A program made the translations under genes and the position numbers. Shown here in pieces: positions 1 to 6,119 of a DNA stretch of 6,787 bases. This stretch comes from Desulfobacterales bacterium (GTDB lineage: Bacteria > Desulfobacterota > Desulfobacteria > Desulfobacterales > Desulfosalsimonadaceae): NCBI GenBank assembly GCA_007127175.1, contig SKZX01000295.1, forward strand, positions 1 through 6,787. Direction: 5' to 3'. Position 1 is the first letter of the stretch, and each line of letters opens with the position of its first letter. Under the pieces are notes generated by a model, which worked only from the letters and a program-made list of their open reading frames with translations, made no database searches and was not told the DNA's origin.

Positions 1-903
1 ATTTTTATAATAACTGCTGATATGAAGCTGCGGTATGTCGTCGTCATTGAGAAAAACAACATATTCATCGCCGTCTTTCCGTACATATACATCCGGGAGT
101 ATGTAGATCTGCTCGTCCTCATCGCCATACCGGTCAGCGGGGCGAGGGTCCAGGGTGCGGATCAGCTCGACCGCAGCAATAATCGCATTGACACTGGTCT
201 TAAGTTCCTTGGCAATGACGGAATATCGCTTGTTTTCGAGGTTTTTCATGTGATTGGAAATTAATTCGGTGAGCAGGGGCGTATCGATGCCGAGCTGCCG
301 GGCCTGTATCAACAACGATTCGCCCAGGTTCCGCGCACAAATGCCGGGGGGGTCAAACTCCTGCATCCGCAGCAGCACCGCTTCGACTTTATTCACGGAA
401 ACGCCGGCATTTTCGGCCACTTCATCGAGGCTGTCCGCCATGAACCCGAACTTGTTCAAATTGCCGATGATAATGCTCCCGATCATTTCTTCTTCAGATG
501 AGGGCTGCGTCATCAGAAGCTGCCACCTGAGGTGGTCGGCAAGGGAGGTCTTGCTGGCCGTAAAGGCTTCATAGTTGGGTGATTCCCTGGTTTCAGACTC
601 AAAATGAACCTTACCGGTGGAGCTGTATTCGTCCATGTAATGATGCCAGTCCAGGCGCTCGTCGAATTTTTCCGATATGGAGACTTCCTGGTTGGGGGCC
701 GCTTCTGCGGCGGCTGCCTGCAGCTCTTCTGCAGGCTCTATGTTTTCGGTCTCTTCCAGGGTTGGATTGTTTTCCATTTCCTGGCGGACCATTTCAACGA
801 GCTCCAGGCGGGACAGTTGCAGCAGCTTGATCGCCATCTGGAGCTGAGGCGTCATGACCAGCTGCTGCTGAAGTTTCAGGTTCTGTTGAAGTTCAAATGC
901 CAT
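1..903 (-). CDS. rpoN: RNA polymerase sigma-54 factor, N-terminal 301 residues (runs off left edge)
   Basis: Sigma-54 directs RNA polymerase to -24/-12 promoters and needs AAA+ activator ATPases to open DNA. The reading frame is open from the ATG at 901-903 to the window edge. The Gln/Leu-rich Region I (residues about 1-50: MAFELQQNLKLQQQLVMTPQ, then a segment ending MENNPTLEE) is the activator-contacting domain. Residues about 51-115 are the acidic, Ala/Glu-rich, variable Region II. From about residue 118 the core-binding domain follows, with the family-typical segment FDPPGICARNLGESL at about 183-197. The C-terminal DNA-binding part (helix-turn-helix and RpoN box) lies outside the window, so its integrity cannot be judged. 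The ATG lies 2 nt after the lptB stop codon, which suggests coupled translation. The lptB-rpoN linkage is widespread in proteobacteria. I see no clear strong Shine-Dalgarno. Identification is firm; only the C-terminus is missing. Confidence 0.97.
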   Translation of the reverse strand, partial: MAFELQQNLKLQQQLVMTPQLQMAIKLLQLSRLELVEMVRQEMENNPTLEETENIEPAEELQAAAAEAAPNQEVSISEKFDERLDWHHYMDEYSSTGKVHFESETRESPNYEAFTASKTSLADHLRWQLLMTQPSSEEEMIGSIIIGNLNKFGFMADSLDEVAENAGVSVNKVEAVLLRMQEFDPPGICARNLGESLLIQARQLGIDTPLLTELISNHMKNLENKRYSVIAKELKTSVNAIIAAVELIRTLDPRPADRYGDEDEQIYILPDVYVRKDGDEYVVFLNDDDIPQLHISSYYKN

Positions 904-905
904 AT

Positions 906-1628
906 TCACAGTGTAAACCGGTTCCCAAGGTAAATTTCACGTGCTGTCGGGCTGTTGGCAATTTTTTCAGGTGACCCGGATTCGATCACCCGGCCATTGT
1001 TTAAAATATAGGCCTTGTTGCAGACACCCAGTGTTTCCCTGACATTATGATCCGATATCAGTACCCCGATCCCGCGCCGGGCAAGGTGAAAGATAATATT
1101 CTGAATGTCGATCACCGCAAGCGGATCGATTCCGGCAAACGGCTCGTCAAGCAGAATAAAGGCGGGATCCGTTGCGAGCGTCCGGCTGATCTCAAGCCTT
1201 CGTCTTTCACCGCCCGACAGCACGGCGGCTTTCTGGTCTCTGAGATGGGCGATGCCAAGCTCCCCGAGCAGCGCGTCCGCTTTACCCGCCTGGTCCTTTC
1301 CGGAAATCGGAAGGGTCTCGATAATCGTCATCAGATTTTCCCAAACCGTCAGTTTTTTAAAAACCGACGCCTCCTGGGGAAGATACCCGACCCCTTTTCT
1401 TGCGCGCAGGTACATGGGGTGATGGGTTATTTCATCACTGTCGAGAAACACCCCGCCGCTGTCAGGCCGGATCATGCCGACGGTCATGTAAAACGTTGTG
1501 GTTTTCCCTGCACCGTTGGGCCCAAGCAGCCCGACGACTTCGCCGCTGTCAATGTCAAGGTCTACCCCGTCGACAACTTTTCTTTTCTGGTATTTTTTAA
1601 CAAGCTGTTGAAGCGAAAGAGTGGTCAT
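906..1628 (-). CDS. lptB: LPS export ABC transporter ATP-binding protein LptB
   Basis: LptB is the cytoplasmic ATPase that, as a dimer with LptF and LptG, extracts lipopolysaccharide from the inner membrane and pushes it onto the LptC-LptA bridge. The 240-residue length is normal for the family. All ABC motifs are visible and intact: Walker A GPNGAGKT at 36-43, Q-loop glutamine at 85 (YLPQEASVF), signature LSGGE at 137-141, Walker B ILLDEPF at 158-164 with catalytic Glu162, and switch His194 (SDHNVRET). The stretch FAGIDPLAV after Walker B is typical of LptB rather than of amino-acid importers such as LivF/LivG. It starts 8 nt after the lptA stop and ends 2 nt before the rpoN start. No partner permease genes (lptF, lptG) are in this window; they usually lie elsewhere. 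Confidence 0.98.
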   Translation of the reverse strand: MTTLSLQQLVKKYQKRKVVDGVDLDIDSGEVVGLLGPNGAGKTTTFYMTVGMIRPDSGGVFLDSDEITHHPMYLRARKGVGYLPQEASVFKKLTVWENLMTIIETLPISGKDQAGKADALLGELGIAHLRDQKAAVLSGGERRRLEISRTLATDPAFILLDEPFAGIDPLAVIDIQNIIFHLARRGIGVLISDHNVRETLGVCNKAYILNNGRVIESGSPEKIANSPTAREIYLGNRFTL

Positions 1629-1636
1629 TGCGTATG

Positions 1637-2236
1637 TTATCTGCCGCCTTCCCGATTGATCGAACCGGGAAGAAACCCTGTCTCCCCTGTGTAATCAAAG
1701 ATTGCCTCCACGCGACTGCCGGCCTTTCCGCTCACGGCAATTTCACCGGTATCCCTGTTGAACACGACCTCCCGGCCCGATATGGACCGGCCTTCTTCTT
1801 TGACAACAACATTGTCTCCAATGAGCACGAGCCGTTCGTCGGATGACGTGTACACCGCCTCATCGCACGAGGCTTCCCAGCCCTCATGGAGAATGAAAAC
1901 GTTTCCGGCCGCTGAGAGCCTTTCAATGGAATCTGCCTGATTGTCTGTTTCAGTTGCCGAGGGCTCGCCGGCCCTGAAAACAATCGTCAGGGTATCGGCG
2001 GTGATGGTCGTGCCCGCCTGGGTGGCACGGACATTGCCCGAGAATTCCACGACCCGTTCAGCCTGCCTGGATACAAGGCGATCCGCTGTAATATGGACCC
2101 TTGATTCCCCGTCGATCGTCATGCCGTGCGCCCGGCCGGAAGCCGCAGCATGGCAAAACAGGATGAATCCGGTTAAAACGACAGCCAATCCTGCAGCCGC
2201 GCGAAAGGCAAAACAGTTATGGAAGAATTGTTTCAT
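1637..2236 (-). CDS. lptA: LPS transport periplasmic bridge protein LptA
   Basis: LptA is the periplasmic beta-jellyroll protein that stacks end to end to carry lipopolysaccharide from LptC to the outer-membrane LptD/E complex. The 199-residue product begins with a signal peptide: a short N-terminus containing Lys2, a hydrophobic core at about 12-31 (AAGLAVVLTGFILFCHAAAS), and a likely signal peptidase cleavage near residues 31-36. The OstA/LptA fold follows at about 45-185, with family-like strands such as VHITADRLV, VVEFSGNVRATQAGTTITADTL and ISGREVVFNRDTGEIAVSG. The ATG overlaps the end of lptC by 20 nt. A Shine-Dalgarno AGAAGG (plus-strand positions 2245-2250) stands 8 nt upstream inside lptC and supports this start. 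The C-terminal tail (about residues 186-199, Gly/Arg-rich) is not obviously part of the fold. Identity rests on fold-like sequence plus its place between lptC and lptB. Confidence 0.93.
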   Translation of the reverse strand: MKQFFHNCFAFRAAAGLAVVLTGFILFCHAAASGRAHGMTIDGESRVHITADRLVSRQAERVVEFSGNVRATQAGTTITADTLTIVFRAGEPSATETDNQADSIERLSAAGNVFILHEGWEASCDEAVYTSSDERLVLIGDNVVVKEEGRSISGREVVFNRDTGEIAVSGKAGSRVEAIFDYTGETGFLPGSINREGGR

Positions 2237-2810
2237 TAAACCAGCCTTCTACGTTTCCCTCGAATCTTGCCGTCTGGCTGTCCATTTCAAAATACCCGGA
2301 ATCCGCCCTGAACAGCATGCCATCTCCTGCAATTTCCAGCGGGGCGTCAATAATCATTATACGGGAGTCGTAATGATAATTCAAGGTTTCGGTCGTCAGC
2401 CGGTATTCAGGATGGGTGACGACCACATGGTTCCAGGCCCTTATATTTTTGGCGGTCATGTCCATCTCACCCTTGTCGGCCCGCATCCGGATGCGCTCCC
2501 CGTCGTCTGTAAAAAATTCCGTTTCAACATGGTGCAGGCCCGCTTTCCGGTTTTCTGAGAAAAGCTTTGCCGAATCCGCCTTAAGCGTCCAATGCGTTTC
2601 ACCGTCTTTCATCGCCGTATGCTCAAACCGGGTGATGGTGAGCGTTGCGCCGGTTTCTTCCGGGGGGACCGGTTTTTCTGCCGGCCCGGTCCAGTACCGG
2701 TAATTAAAAAAGATTCCGGCAAGAATACCGGTAACGAGGAAGATGCCCAGAAGGAGCACCGTTCTGAGACGCCTTGTTTCAGAATGCTTTTTTGGGGAGA
2801 CTATTGCCAC
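2217..2810 (-). CDS. lptC: LPS export protein LptC, inner-membrane anchored
   Basis: LptC is the single-pass inner-membrane protein that receives lipopolysaccharide from LptB2FG and hands it to LptA. The 197-residue product has a short basic cytoplasmic N-terminus, one transmembrane helix at about 17-37 (TVLLLGIFLVTGILAGIFF), and a periplasmic LptC/YrbK-type domain at about 55-190. That domain shows the family pattern of alternating strands (HWTLKADSAKLF; RIRMRADKGEMDM; TTETLNYHYDSRIM; FRADSGYFEMDSQTARFEGNV). The start is GTG (2808-2810), overlapping the kdsC stop by 10 nt. No other credible in-frame start lies nearby, and I see no strong Shine-Dalgarno, so translation is probably coupled to kdsC. 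The 3' end overlaps lptA by 20 nt. LptC sequences diverge widely, so context contributes to the call. Confidence 0.92.
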   Translation of the reverse strand: MAIVSPKKHSETRRLRTVLLLGIFLVTGILAGIFFNYRYWTGPAEKPVPPEETGATLTITRFEHTAMKDGETHWTLKADSAKLFSENRKAGLHHVETEFFTDDGERIRMRADKGEMDMTAKNIRAWNHVVVTHPEYRLTTETLNYHYDSRIMIIDAPLEIAGDGMLFRADSGYFEMDSQTARFEGNVEGWFNETILP

Positions 2811-3316
2811 TTTTTTATAAGGTCCGTCCAGAGTCCTTTGGCCTGAAGTATGGCATCACATATTTCCCTGACAGCGCCTTTACCGCCGGGCCTGACGGTG
2901 ACAATCGCCGCGCAGTCGCGGATATCGGGGACTGCATCCGCCACGGCAATGGGCACCCCCACCTGTTTCATAATCGACAGGTCCGGCAGGTCATCACCGA
3001 TATAGGCCGTTTCTTCAGCCAGGGCTCCCGTTTGAAGAAGTATCCGGTTTAAAATTGGAACCTTGTCAGAAACCCCGTCAAAGCAGAACCCGATTCCCAA
3101 CTCCCTCACCCTCCGGGAAAGGGCGCTTGATTTTCTGCCGGTTATTACCCCGGTAGCAATGCCTGCACCCATGAGCATTCTGAGCCCGAAACCGTCCTTT
3201 ACATTGAAAATCACGGTTTGCTTGTCATCGCCCGTATAAGCGATGGACCCGTCGGTCAGAACGCCATCCACATCCATAAGCAGCAGTTTGATTCTGGAAA
3301 GCCTGGTATCTGTCAT
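2801..3316 (-). CDS. kdsC: 3-deoxy-D-manno-octulosonate 8-phosphate phosphatase (KdsC)
   Basis: KdsC is a HAD-superfamily phosphatase of the tetrameric C0 type. It hydrolyses Kdo-8-phosphate to Kdo and phosphate, the last step before CMP activation and transfer to lipid A. The 171-residue length is typical. HAD motif I is DVDGVLTDG with nucleophile Asp15 and acid/base Asp17. Motif II is Thr59 in ITGRKS, motif III is Lys85 in SDKVPIL, and motif IV is GDDLPD at 107-112. The C-terminal RPGGKGAVREICDAIL segment is characteristic of the family and caps the neighbouring active site. The ATG at 3314-3316 is the only ATG/GTG/TTG start available in frame before an upstream stop, but it has no recognisable Shine-Dalgarno and is preceded by an AT-rich run. 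It lies 245 nt downstream of kdsA, which supplies its substrate. Confidence 0.97.
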   Translation of the reverse strand: MTDTRLSRIKLLLMDVDGVLTDGSIAYTGDDKQTVIFNVKDGFGLRMLMGAGIATGVITGRKSSALSRRVRELGIGFCFDGVSDKVPILNRILLQTGALAEETAYIGDDLPDLSIMKQVGVPIAVADAVPDIRDCAAIVTVRPGGKGAVREICDAILQAKGLWTDLIKKWQ

Positions 3317-3372
3317 AATAAAAAATATAATACATTCATAAGCGGTTTGAAACGGTTATCCGATGACGACTT

Positions 3373-3410
3373 CGCAAATGCCATATTGGTCCCAACGTCC
3401 AATATCTGCG
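3373..3410. repeat. Interrupted hairpin 1 in the kdsA-kdsC spacer
   Basis: Arms ATATTGG (3383-3389) and CCAATAT (3399-3405) are a perfect 7-bp inverted repeat around a 9-nt loop. An outer pair CGCA (3373-3376)/TGCG (3407-3410) extends the stem across a 6/1-nt internal loop. There is no following T-run on either strand, so it does not look like an intrinsic terminator. Confidence 0.55.
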
Positions 3411-3414
3411 TTAC

Positions 3415-3474
3415 GCGCAATTTCCGAAGCGTCTCAGGTTCGGCTAAGTGCTTTCAATTCTTTAAAAATTGCGC
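3415..3474. repeat. Nested hairpin 2 in the kdsA-kdsC spacer
   Basis: Outer arms GCGCAATTT (3415-3423) and AAATTGCGC (3466-3474) are a perfect 9-bp inverted repeat. Immediately inside the left arm lies a second hairpin, CCGAA (3424-3428)/TTCGG (3439-3443), around a 10-nt loop. The two stems could stack coaxially in RNA. No T-run follows on either strand. Confidence 0.6.
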
Positions 3475-3500
3475 AAGCCTGGATCTTGGACGGTTTTCAA

Positions 3501-3518
3501 AGTCGTCTGATCTCGACT
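3501..3518. repeat. Short hairpin 3 in the kdsA-kdsC spacer
   Basis: AGTCG (3501-3505) and CGACT (3514-3518) form a 5-bp inverted repeat with an 8-nt loop. On the minus strand the right arm is followed by only two further T residues, so as a kdsA terminator it would be very weak. A stem this short could occur by chance; it is listed because it sits in line with the two stronger hairpins. Confidence 0.35.
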
Positions 3519-3561
3519 CTTACGGGTTCATCTGATAATTCATTTTACTGTACTGATATTT

Positions 3562-4383
3562 TTATCGTTTCAGTGCCTTGCGGATTGCGCACAGGTCTTT
3601 TAAAAGTGTTTCAACGGCATTCAAGGGCATGCTGTTGGGCCCGTCGCAAAGGGCGCTGTCCGGGTCGGGGTGAACTTCAAGAAAAATTGCGTCCGCTCCT
3701 GCTGCAAGGGCAGCGCGGGCCAATGCGGGAACGTGCTCACGCTGTCCGGATGAGGCGCATCCGGCGCCGCCGGGGAGTTGAACACTGTGGGTGGCGTCAA
3801 AAACGACCGGGCATCCGAATTTTTTCATGATCCCGATGCTTCTCATGTCAACGACCAGGTTGTTATACCCGAACATGGTCCCCCGCTCCGTCAGAACCAC
3901 CTTGTGGTTTCCCGATGCCCTTGCCTTGTTTACGACATTTTCCATGTCCCAGGGCGCAAGGAATTGTCCCTTTTTAATGTTGATCGGCATGCCGGTTTCT
4001 GCTATTTTGACGACGAGATCGGTCTGGCGGCACAAAAATGCAGGGACCTGTATCATGTCCAGCACACGGGCCGCTGCATCGACTTCCGACAGGCGGTGAA
4101 CGTCCGACGTGACCGGGATGCCAAGCGTTGCGCGGATGTCTGAAAGGATCTCAAGGCCCCTGGCAGGTCCCGGTCCCCGAAACGATGTGATGGATGTCCG
4201 GTTGGCCTTGTCATAGGAAGCCTTGAATATGAATCCGATGGCGGACCTGGCGGTAATTTCCTTCAGGGCTGAAGCAATACCCATGGCCATAGATTCATCT
4301 TCGATAACACAAGGCCCTGCAATAAGCGTGAAGGGAAAGCCTTCTCCGATTATGCAGCCGCCAACGTCAACAGTGTCCATCAT
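3562..4383 (-). CDS. kdsA: 3-deoxy-8-phosphooctulonate synthase (Kdo-8-P synthase), metal-dependent type
   Basis: KdsA condenses phosphoenolpyruvate with D-arabinose 5-phosphate to give Kdo-8-phosphate, committing carbon to the Kdo core of lipopolysaccharide. The 273-residue TIM-barrel protein carries the family signatures FKASYDKANRTS (53-64), FRGPG (68-72), QVPAFLCRQTDL (112-123), NIKKGQFLAPWD (135-146), TERGTMFGYNNLVVD (165-179) and DATHSVQLPGG (196-206). Cys25 in IAGPC, His199, Glu236 and Asp247 match the four metal ligands of metal-dependent KdsA such as the Aquifex enzyme; the metal-free E. coli class has Asn at the Cys position. Two adjacent ATGs exist (4381-4383 and 4378-4380). A GGAG (plus-strand 4388-4391) lies 4 nt from the first and 7 nt from the second, so the second may be the real start, giving 272 residues. 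A sigma-70-like promoter lies upstream. Confidence 0.97.
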   Translation of the reverse strand: MMDTVDVGGCIIGEGFPFTLIAGPCVIEDESMAMGIASALKEITARSAIGFIFKASYDKANRTSITSFRGPGPARGLEILSDIRATLGIPVTSDVHRLSEVDAAARVLDMIQVPAFLCRQTDLVVKIAETGMPINIKKGQFLAPWDMENVVNKARASGNHKVVLTERGTMFGYNNLVVDMRSIGIMKKFGCPVVFDATHSVQLPGGAGCASSGQREHVPALARAALAAGADAIFLEVHPDPDSALCDGPNSMPLNAVETLLKDLCAIRKALKR

Positions 4384-4387
4384 GTTT

Positions 4388-4391
4388 CTCC
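4388..4391 (-). promoter_or_regulatory. kdsA ribosome binding site
   Basis: GGAG on the minus strand, within CCGGAGAAAC. Its spacing is 4 nt to the first ATG and 7 nt to the second, so it favours initiation at the second of the two tandem ATGs. Confidence 0.6.
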
Positions 4392-4441
4392 GGTACAGAA
4401 ATAATTATCTTGTCAGCAGGTATTGAACCGTTGGCCCTTGA

Positions 4442-4469
4442 CTCATATACCCGGCACATCAAAGGTCAA
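4442..4469 (-). promoter_or_regulatory. Candidate sigma-70 promoter for kdsA
   Basis: On the minus strand, TTGACC (4464-4469) matches five of six -35 consensus positions. It is followed after 16 nt by TATGAG (4442-4447), a moderate -10 match. Transcription would start near 4435, leaving a leader of about 50 nt before kdsA. The -35 is good, while the -10 is mediocre, so this is a candidate only. Confidence 0.4.
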
Positions 4470-4657
4470 CCCCGCTTTTTCGGCAGCCTGATCCCGAATT
4501 GTGCGCCCTGTGCGGCATGCTGCCGGTCAATGCATCGTGTTAACCTGCAAGTGCTTAAAAGTCAAGACGGTAAAAATAAGACCTTGCCCAAACATGTCCA
4601 AATTGCTAAAAGCTGACTCGGCACAGTAATTTTATTCTTAAGCAATGAAAGGGAAAG

Positions 4658-6052
4658 ATGAAGTTTAAACGCAAGGAACGTGGAAAAAAGCTGAAGTATT
4701 TTTTTGCCGGACTTATCGCGGTTCTGGTGGTGGCGGGTGCCGTATGGGTACTGGCTACCCGGTTGGAAGGCCACCCGCCGGTCATTGCCATGGATCTTGA
4801 GTCCGATTATATACCGTCCCGGATTGAAATCCCCGTCACCGTTGGGGACAAGCACAGCGGGGTACGCAAAGTGTTTGCAGCGCTGATGCAGGACGGCCGG
4901 GAGGTGACCCTTTTCAACAAAACCTATGACAGGGCTCTTGCAGAAAGCGATGACGGCACGGGGCAGGTTGATTTTACACTCAACATCGACATTCGCGAAA
5001 AAGGATTGCAGGAAGGTGAAGCGCTTCTCAGAATTGCTGCATGGGACCGGTCCTGGCGGCAGTGGTTTACCGGGAACCTGGCCTACATGGAAAAGGAAAT
5101 CGTCATTGACTCAATCCCGCCCAGGATAACCGTTTTGAGCCGGCAGCACAATGTCAGCCAGGGCGGTTCCGGGCTTGTCATATACAGGCTGTCCGAGCCG
5201 TGCGAAAAGCACGGCATCCGCGTGGGAGACAACTTTTTTCAAGGCTATTCAGGTTATTTTAAGGACGAAAATGTCAACCTCGCCTTTTTTGCCCTGGCCC
5301 ATGACCAGGGCGCCAGCACCCCATTGGCGTTGTTTGCCCAAGACAGGGCCGGAAATCAGGGGCACAGCGGGTTGCAGCATTATATTCAGAACAGGGCGTT
5401 TGACGCCGAAAACCTTGTCATATCCGACAGCTTTCTCCGCCAGATGCTGCCTGAATTCCATTCCGTACCGGATTTTCCGCATGATCTGCCGCTCATTGAG
5501 CAGTTTTTATTCCTCAACGGGGAACTCCGCCGCAGGAATGACGAAGCCCTGTTGGCGCTTCATGTGCACTCCGAAAACGCCCTCCATTGGGACGGCGGAT
5601 TCACGGCGCTTCCAAGAGCCCAGCGCAGGGCCGGGTTTGCCGACCAGCGGGCCTACATTTACAAAGGAGAAGCAGTCGATTGGAGCGTTCATCTCGGGGT
5701 GGACCTCGCATCGACCCGGCATGCCCCGGTTCCGGCCGCCAACAGCGGACGGATCAACCTCGTTGACTGGATCGGGTTATACGGCAATACGGTTGTTATC
5801 GACCATGGATTCGGTTTGATGTCGCTTTACTCGCATTTGAGCGAAATCAATGTTGAACCCGGGGATTTTGTCACAAAAGGCGATATCATCGGCAACACGG
5901 GCATGACAGGCCTTGCCGGGGGCGACCACCTGCATTTTTCCGTGATCGTCGGAAATGTGTTCGTCAATCCGTATGAATGGTGGGATGCCGTATGGATTCG
6001 AAACAACGTGACGGCCAAACTTGACGAAATCGGGGAGCGGATCGGAAGGTAG
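4658..6052 (+). CDS. Membrane-anchored M23 (LytM-type) peptidoglycan endopeptidase
   Basis: This is a 464-residue zinc metallopeptidase predicted to cut peptide cross-links of peptidoglycan in the periplasm. A very basic N-terminus (KFKRKERGKKLK) precedes one hydrophobic helix at about 14-34, read as an uncleaved membrane anchor. Two probable Ig-like beta domains follow: about 40-150, and about 152-245 starting at IDSIPPRI and ending near QDRAGN (228-233), a motif usual in bacterial Ig-like repeats. A linker of about 100 residues leads to the C-terminal M23 domain (about 340-445). That domain has every active-site element: HLGVD (His345, Asp349), YSHL (His393) and HLH (His424, His426). By comparison with LytM, His345, Asp349 and His426 bind zinc, and His393 and His424 serve catalysis. 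It should therefore be active, unlike degenerate LytM activators such as EnvC or NlpD. It may act in cell-wall growth or division; the precise bond is unknown. lepB follows 67 nt downstream, probably in the same transcript. Confidence 0.9.
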   Translation: MKFKRKERGKKLKYFFAGLIAVLVVAGAVWVLATRLEGHPPVIAMDLESDYIPSRIEIPVTVGDKHSGVRKVFAALMQDGREVTLFNKTYDRALAESDDGTGQVDFTLNIDIREKGLQEGEALLRIAAWDRSWRQWFTGNLAYMEKEIVIDSIPPRITVLSRQHNVSQGGSGLVIYRLSEPCEKHGIRVGDNFFQGYSGYFKDENVNLAFFALAHDQGASTPLALFAQDRAGNQGHSGLQHYIQNRAFDAENLVISDSFLRQMLPEFHSVPDFPHDLPLIEQFLFLNGELRRRNDEALLALHVHSENALHWDGGFTALPRAQRRAGFADQRAYIYKGEAVDWSVHLGVDLASTRHAPVPAANSGRINLVDWIGLYGNTVVIDHGFGLMSLYSHLSEINVEPGDFVTKGDIIGNTGMTGLAGGDHLHFSVIVGNVFVNPYEWWDAVWIRNNVTAKLDEIGERIGR

Positions 6053-6119
6053 AAGCGCATTCTTGCCGAAACCATCAGGTGCAGGGACCATTTCTGTAGA
6101 CAGGGAAATATCATACACT

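Larger units (their letters stand above)
3317..3561 (-). other. 245-nt kdsA-kdsC spacer rich in inverted repeats
   Basis: This gap separates two genes of consecutive pathway steps, while every other junction in the block is an overlap or a few nucleotides. It contains three hairpin-capable segments (3373-3410, 3415-3474 and 3501-3518, listed separately), most of them separated by only a few to about 26 nt. The final ~30 nt before kdsC are very AT-rich and contain TATTAT/TATATT-like hexamers on the minus strand, but I could not pair them with a good -35 element. Reading frames on the plus strand cross the gap into the kdsC and kdsA antisense sequence; they match no family I recognise and I do not call them genes. 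The segment could be a dispersed intergenic repeat, a structured leader/attenuator for kdsC, or a decayed insertion. Sequence alone does not decide between these. Confidence 0.6.
4384..4657. other. 274-nt divergent intergenic region between kdsA and the M23 peptidase gene
   Basis: This region must hold the control signals for both blocks. Beyond the kdsA promoter and ribosome binding site, I see a 7-bp inverted repeat CGGCAGC (4481-4487)/GCTGCCG (4519-4525) with a 31-nt loop, and a 6-bp pair ATTGCT (4602-4607)/AGCAAT (4641-4646) just before the peptidase ribosome binding site. For the plus strand the best promoter guess is TTGCTA (4603-4608), an 18-nt spacer and TAATTT (4627-4632), which is weak. 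An AAAGGG (4648-4653) 4 nt before the 4658 ATG can serve as Shine-Dalgarno. I recognise no tRNA, riboswitch or small-protein gene here. Confidence 0.5.

Noticed and set aside
1047..1694. Long plus-strand frame of 215 codons opposite lptB
   Set aside because: It is fully antisense to a clear ABC ATPase gene with every motif intact, and the product resembles no protein family.
3501..3518. Rho-independent terminator after kdsA
   Set aside because: The stem is only 5 bp and is not followed by a real T-tract on the minus strand.
3218..3830. Plus-strand reading frames of 105 and 155 codons crossing the kdsA-kdsC spacer
   Set aside because: They run antisense through kdsC or kdsA and through the inverted repeats, have no recognisable domain, and look like by-products of antisense frames in GC-rich codons. 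They may still be annotated as small hypothetical proteins elsewhere.
4481..4525. Possible intrinsic terminator formed by CGGCAGC/GCTGCCG
   Set aside because: The loop is 31 nt, and no T-run follows on either strand; the nearby T-run precedes the stem on the plus strand.
5151..5819. 222-codon plus-strand frame inside the M23 peptidase gene
   Set aside because: It is an alternative frame of a gene with complete active-site motifs; its product is rich in Arg, Ser and Pro, as expected of an out-of-frame reading.
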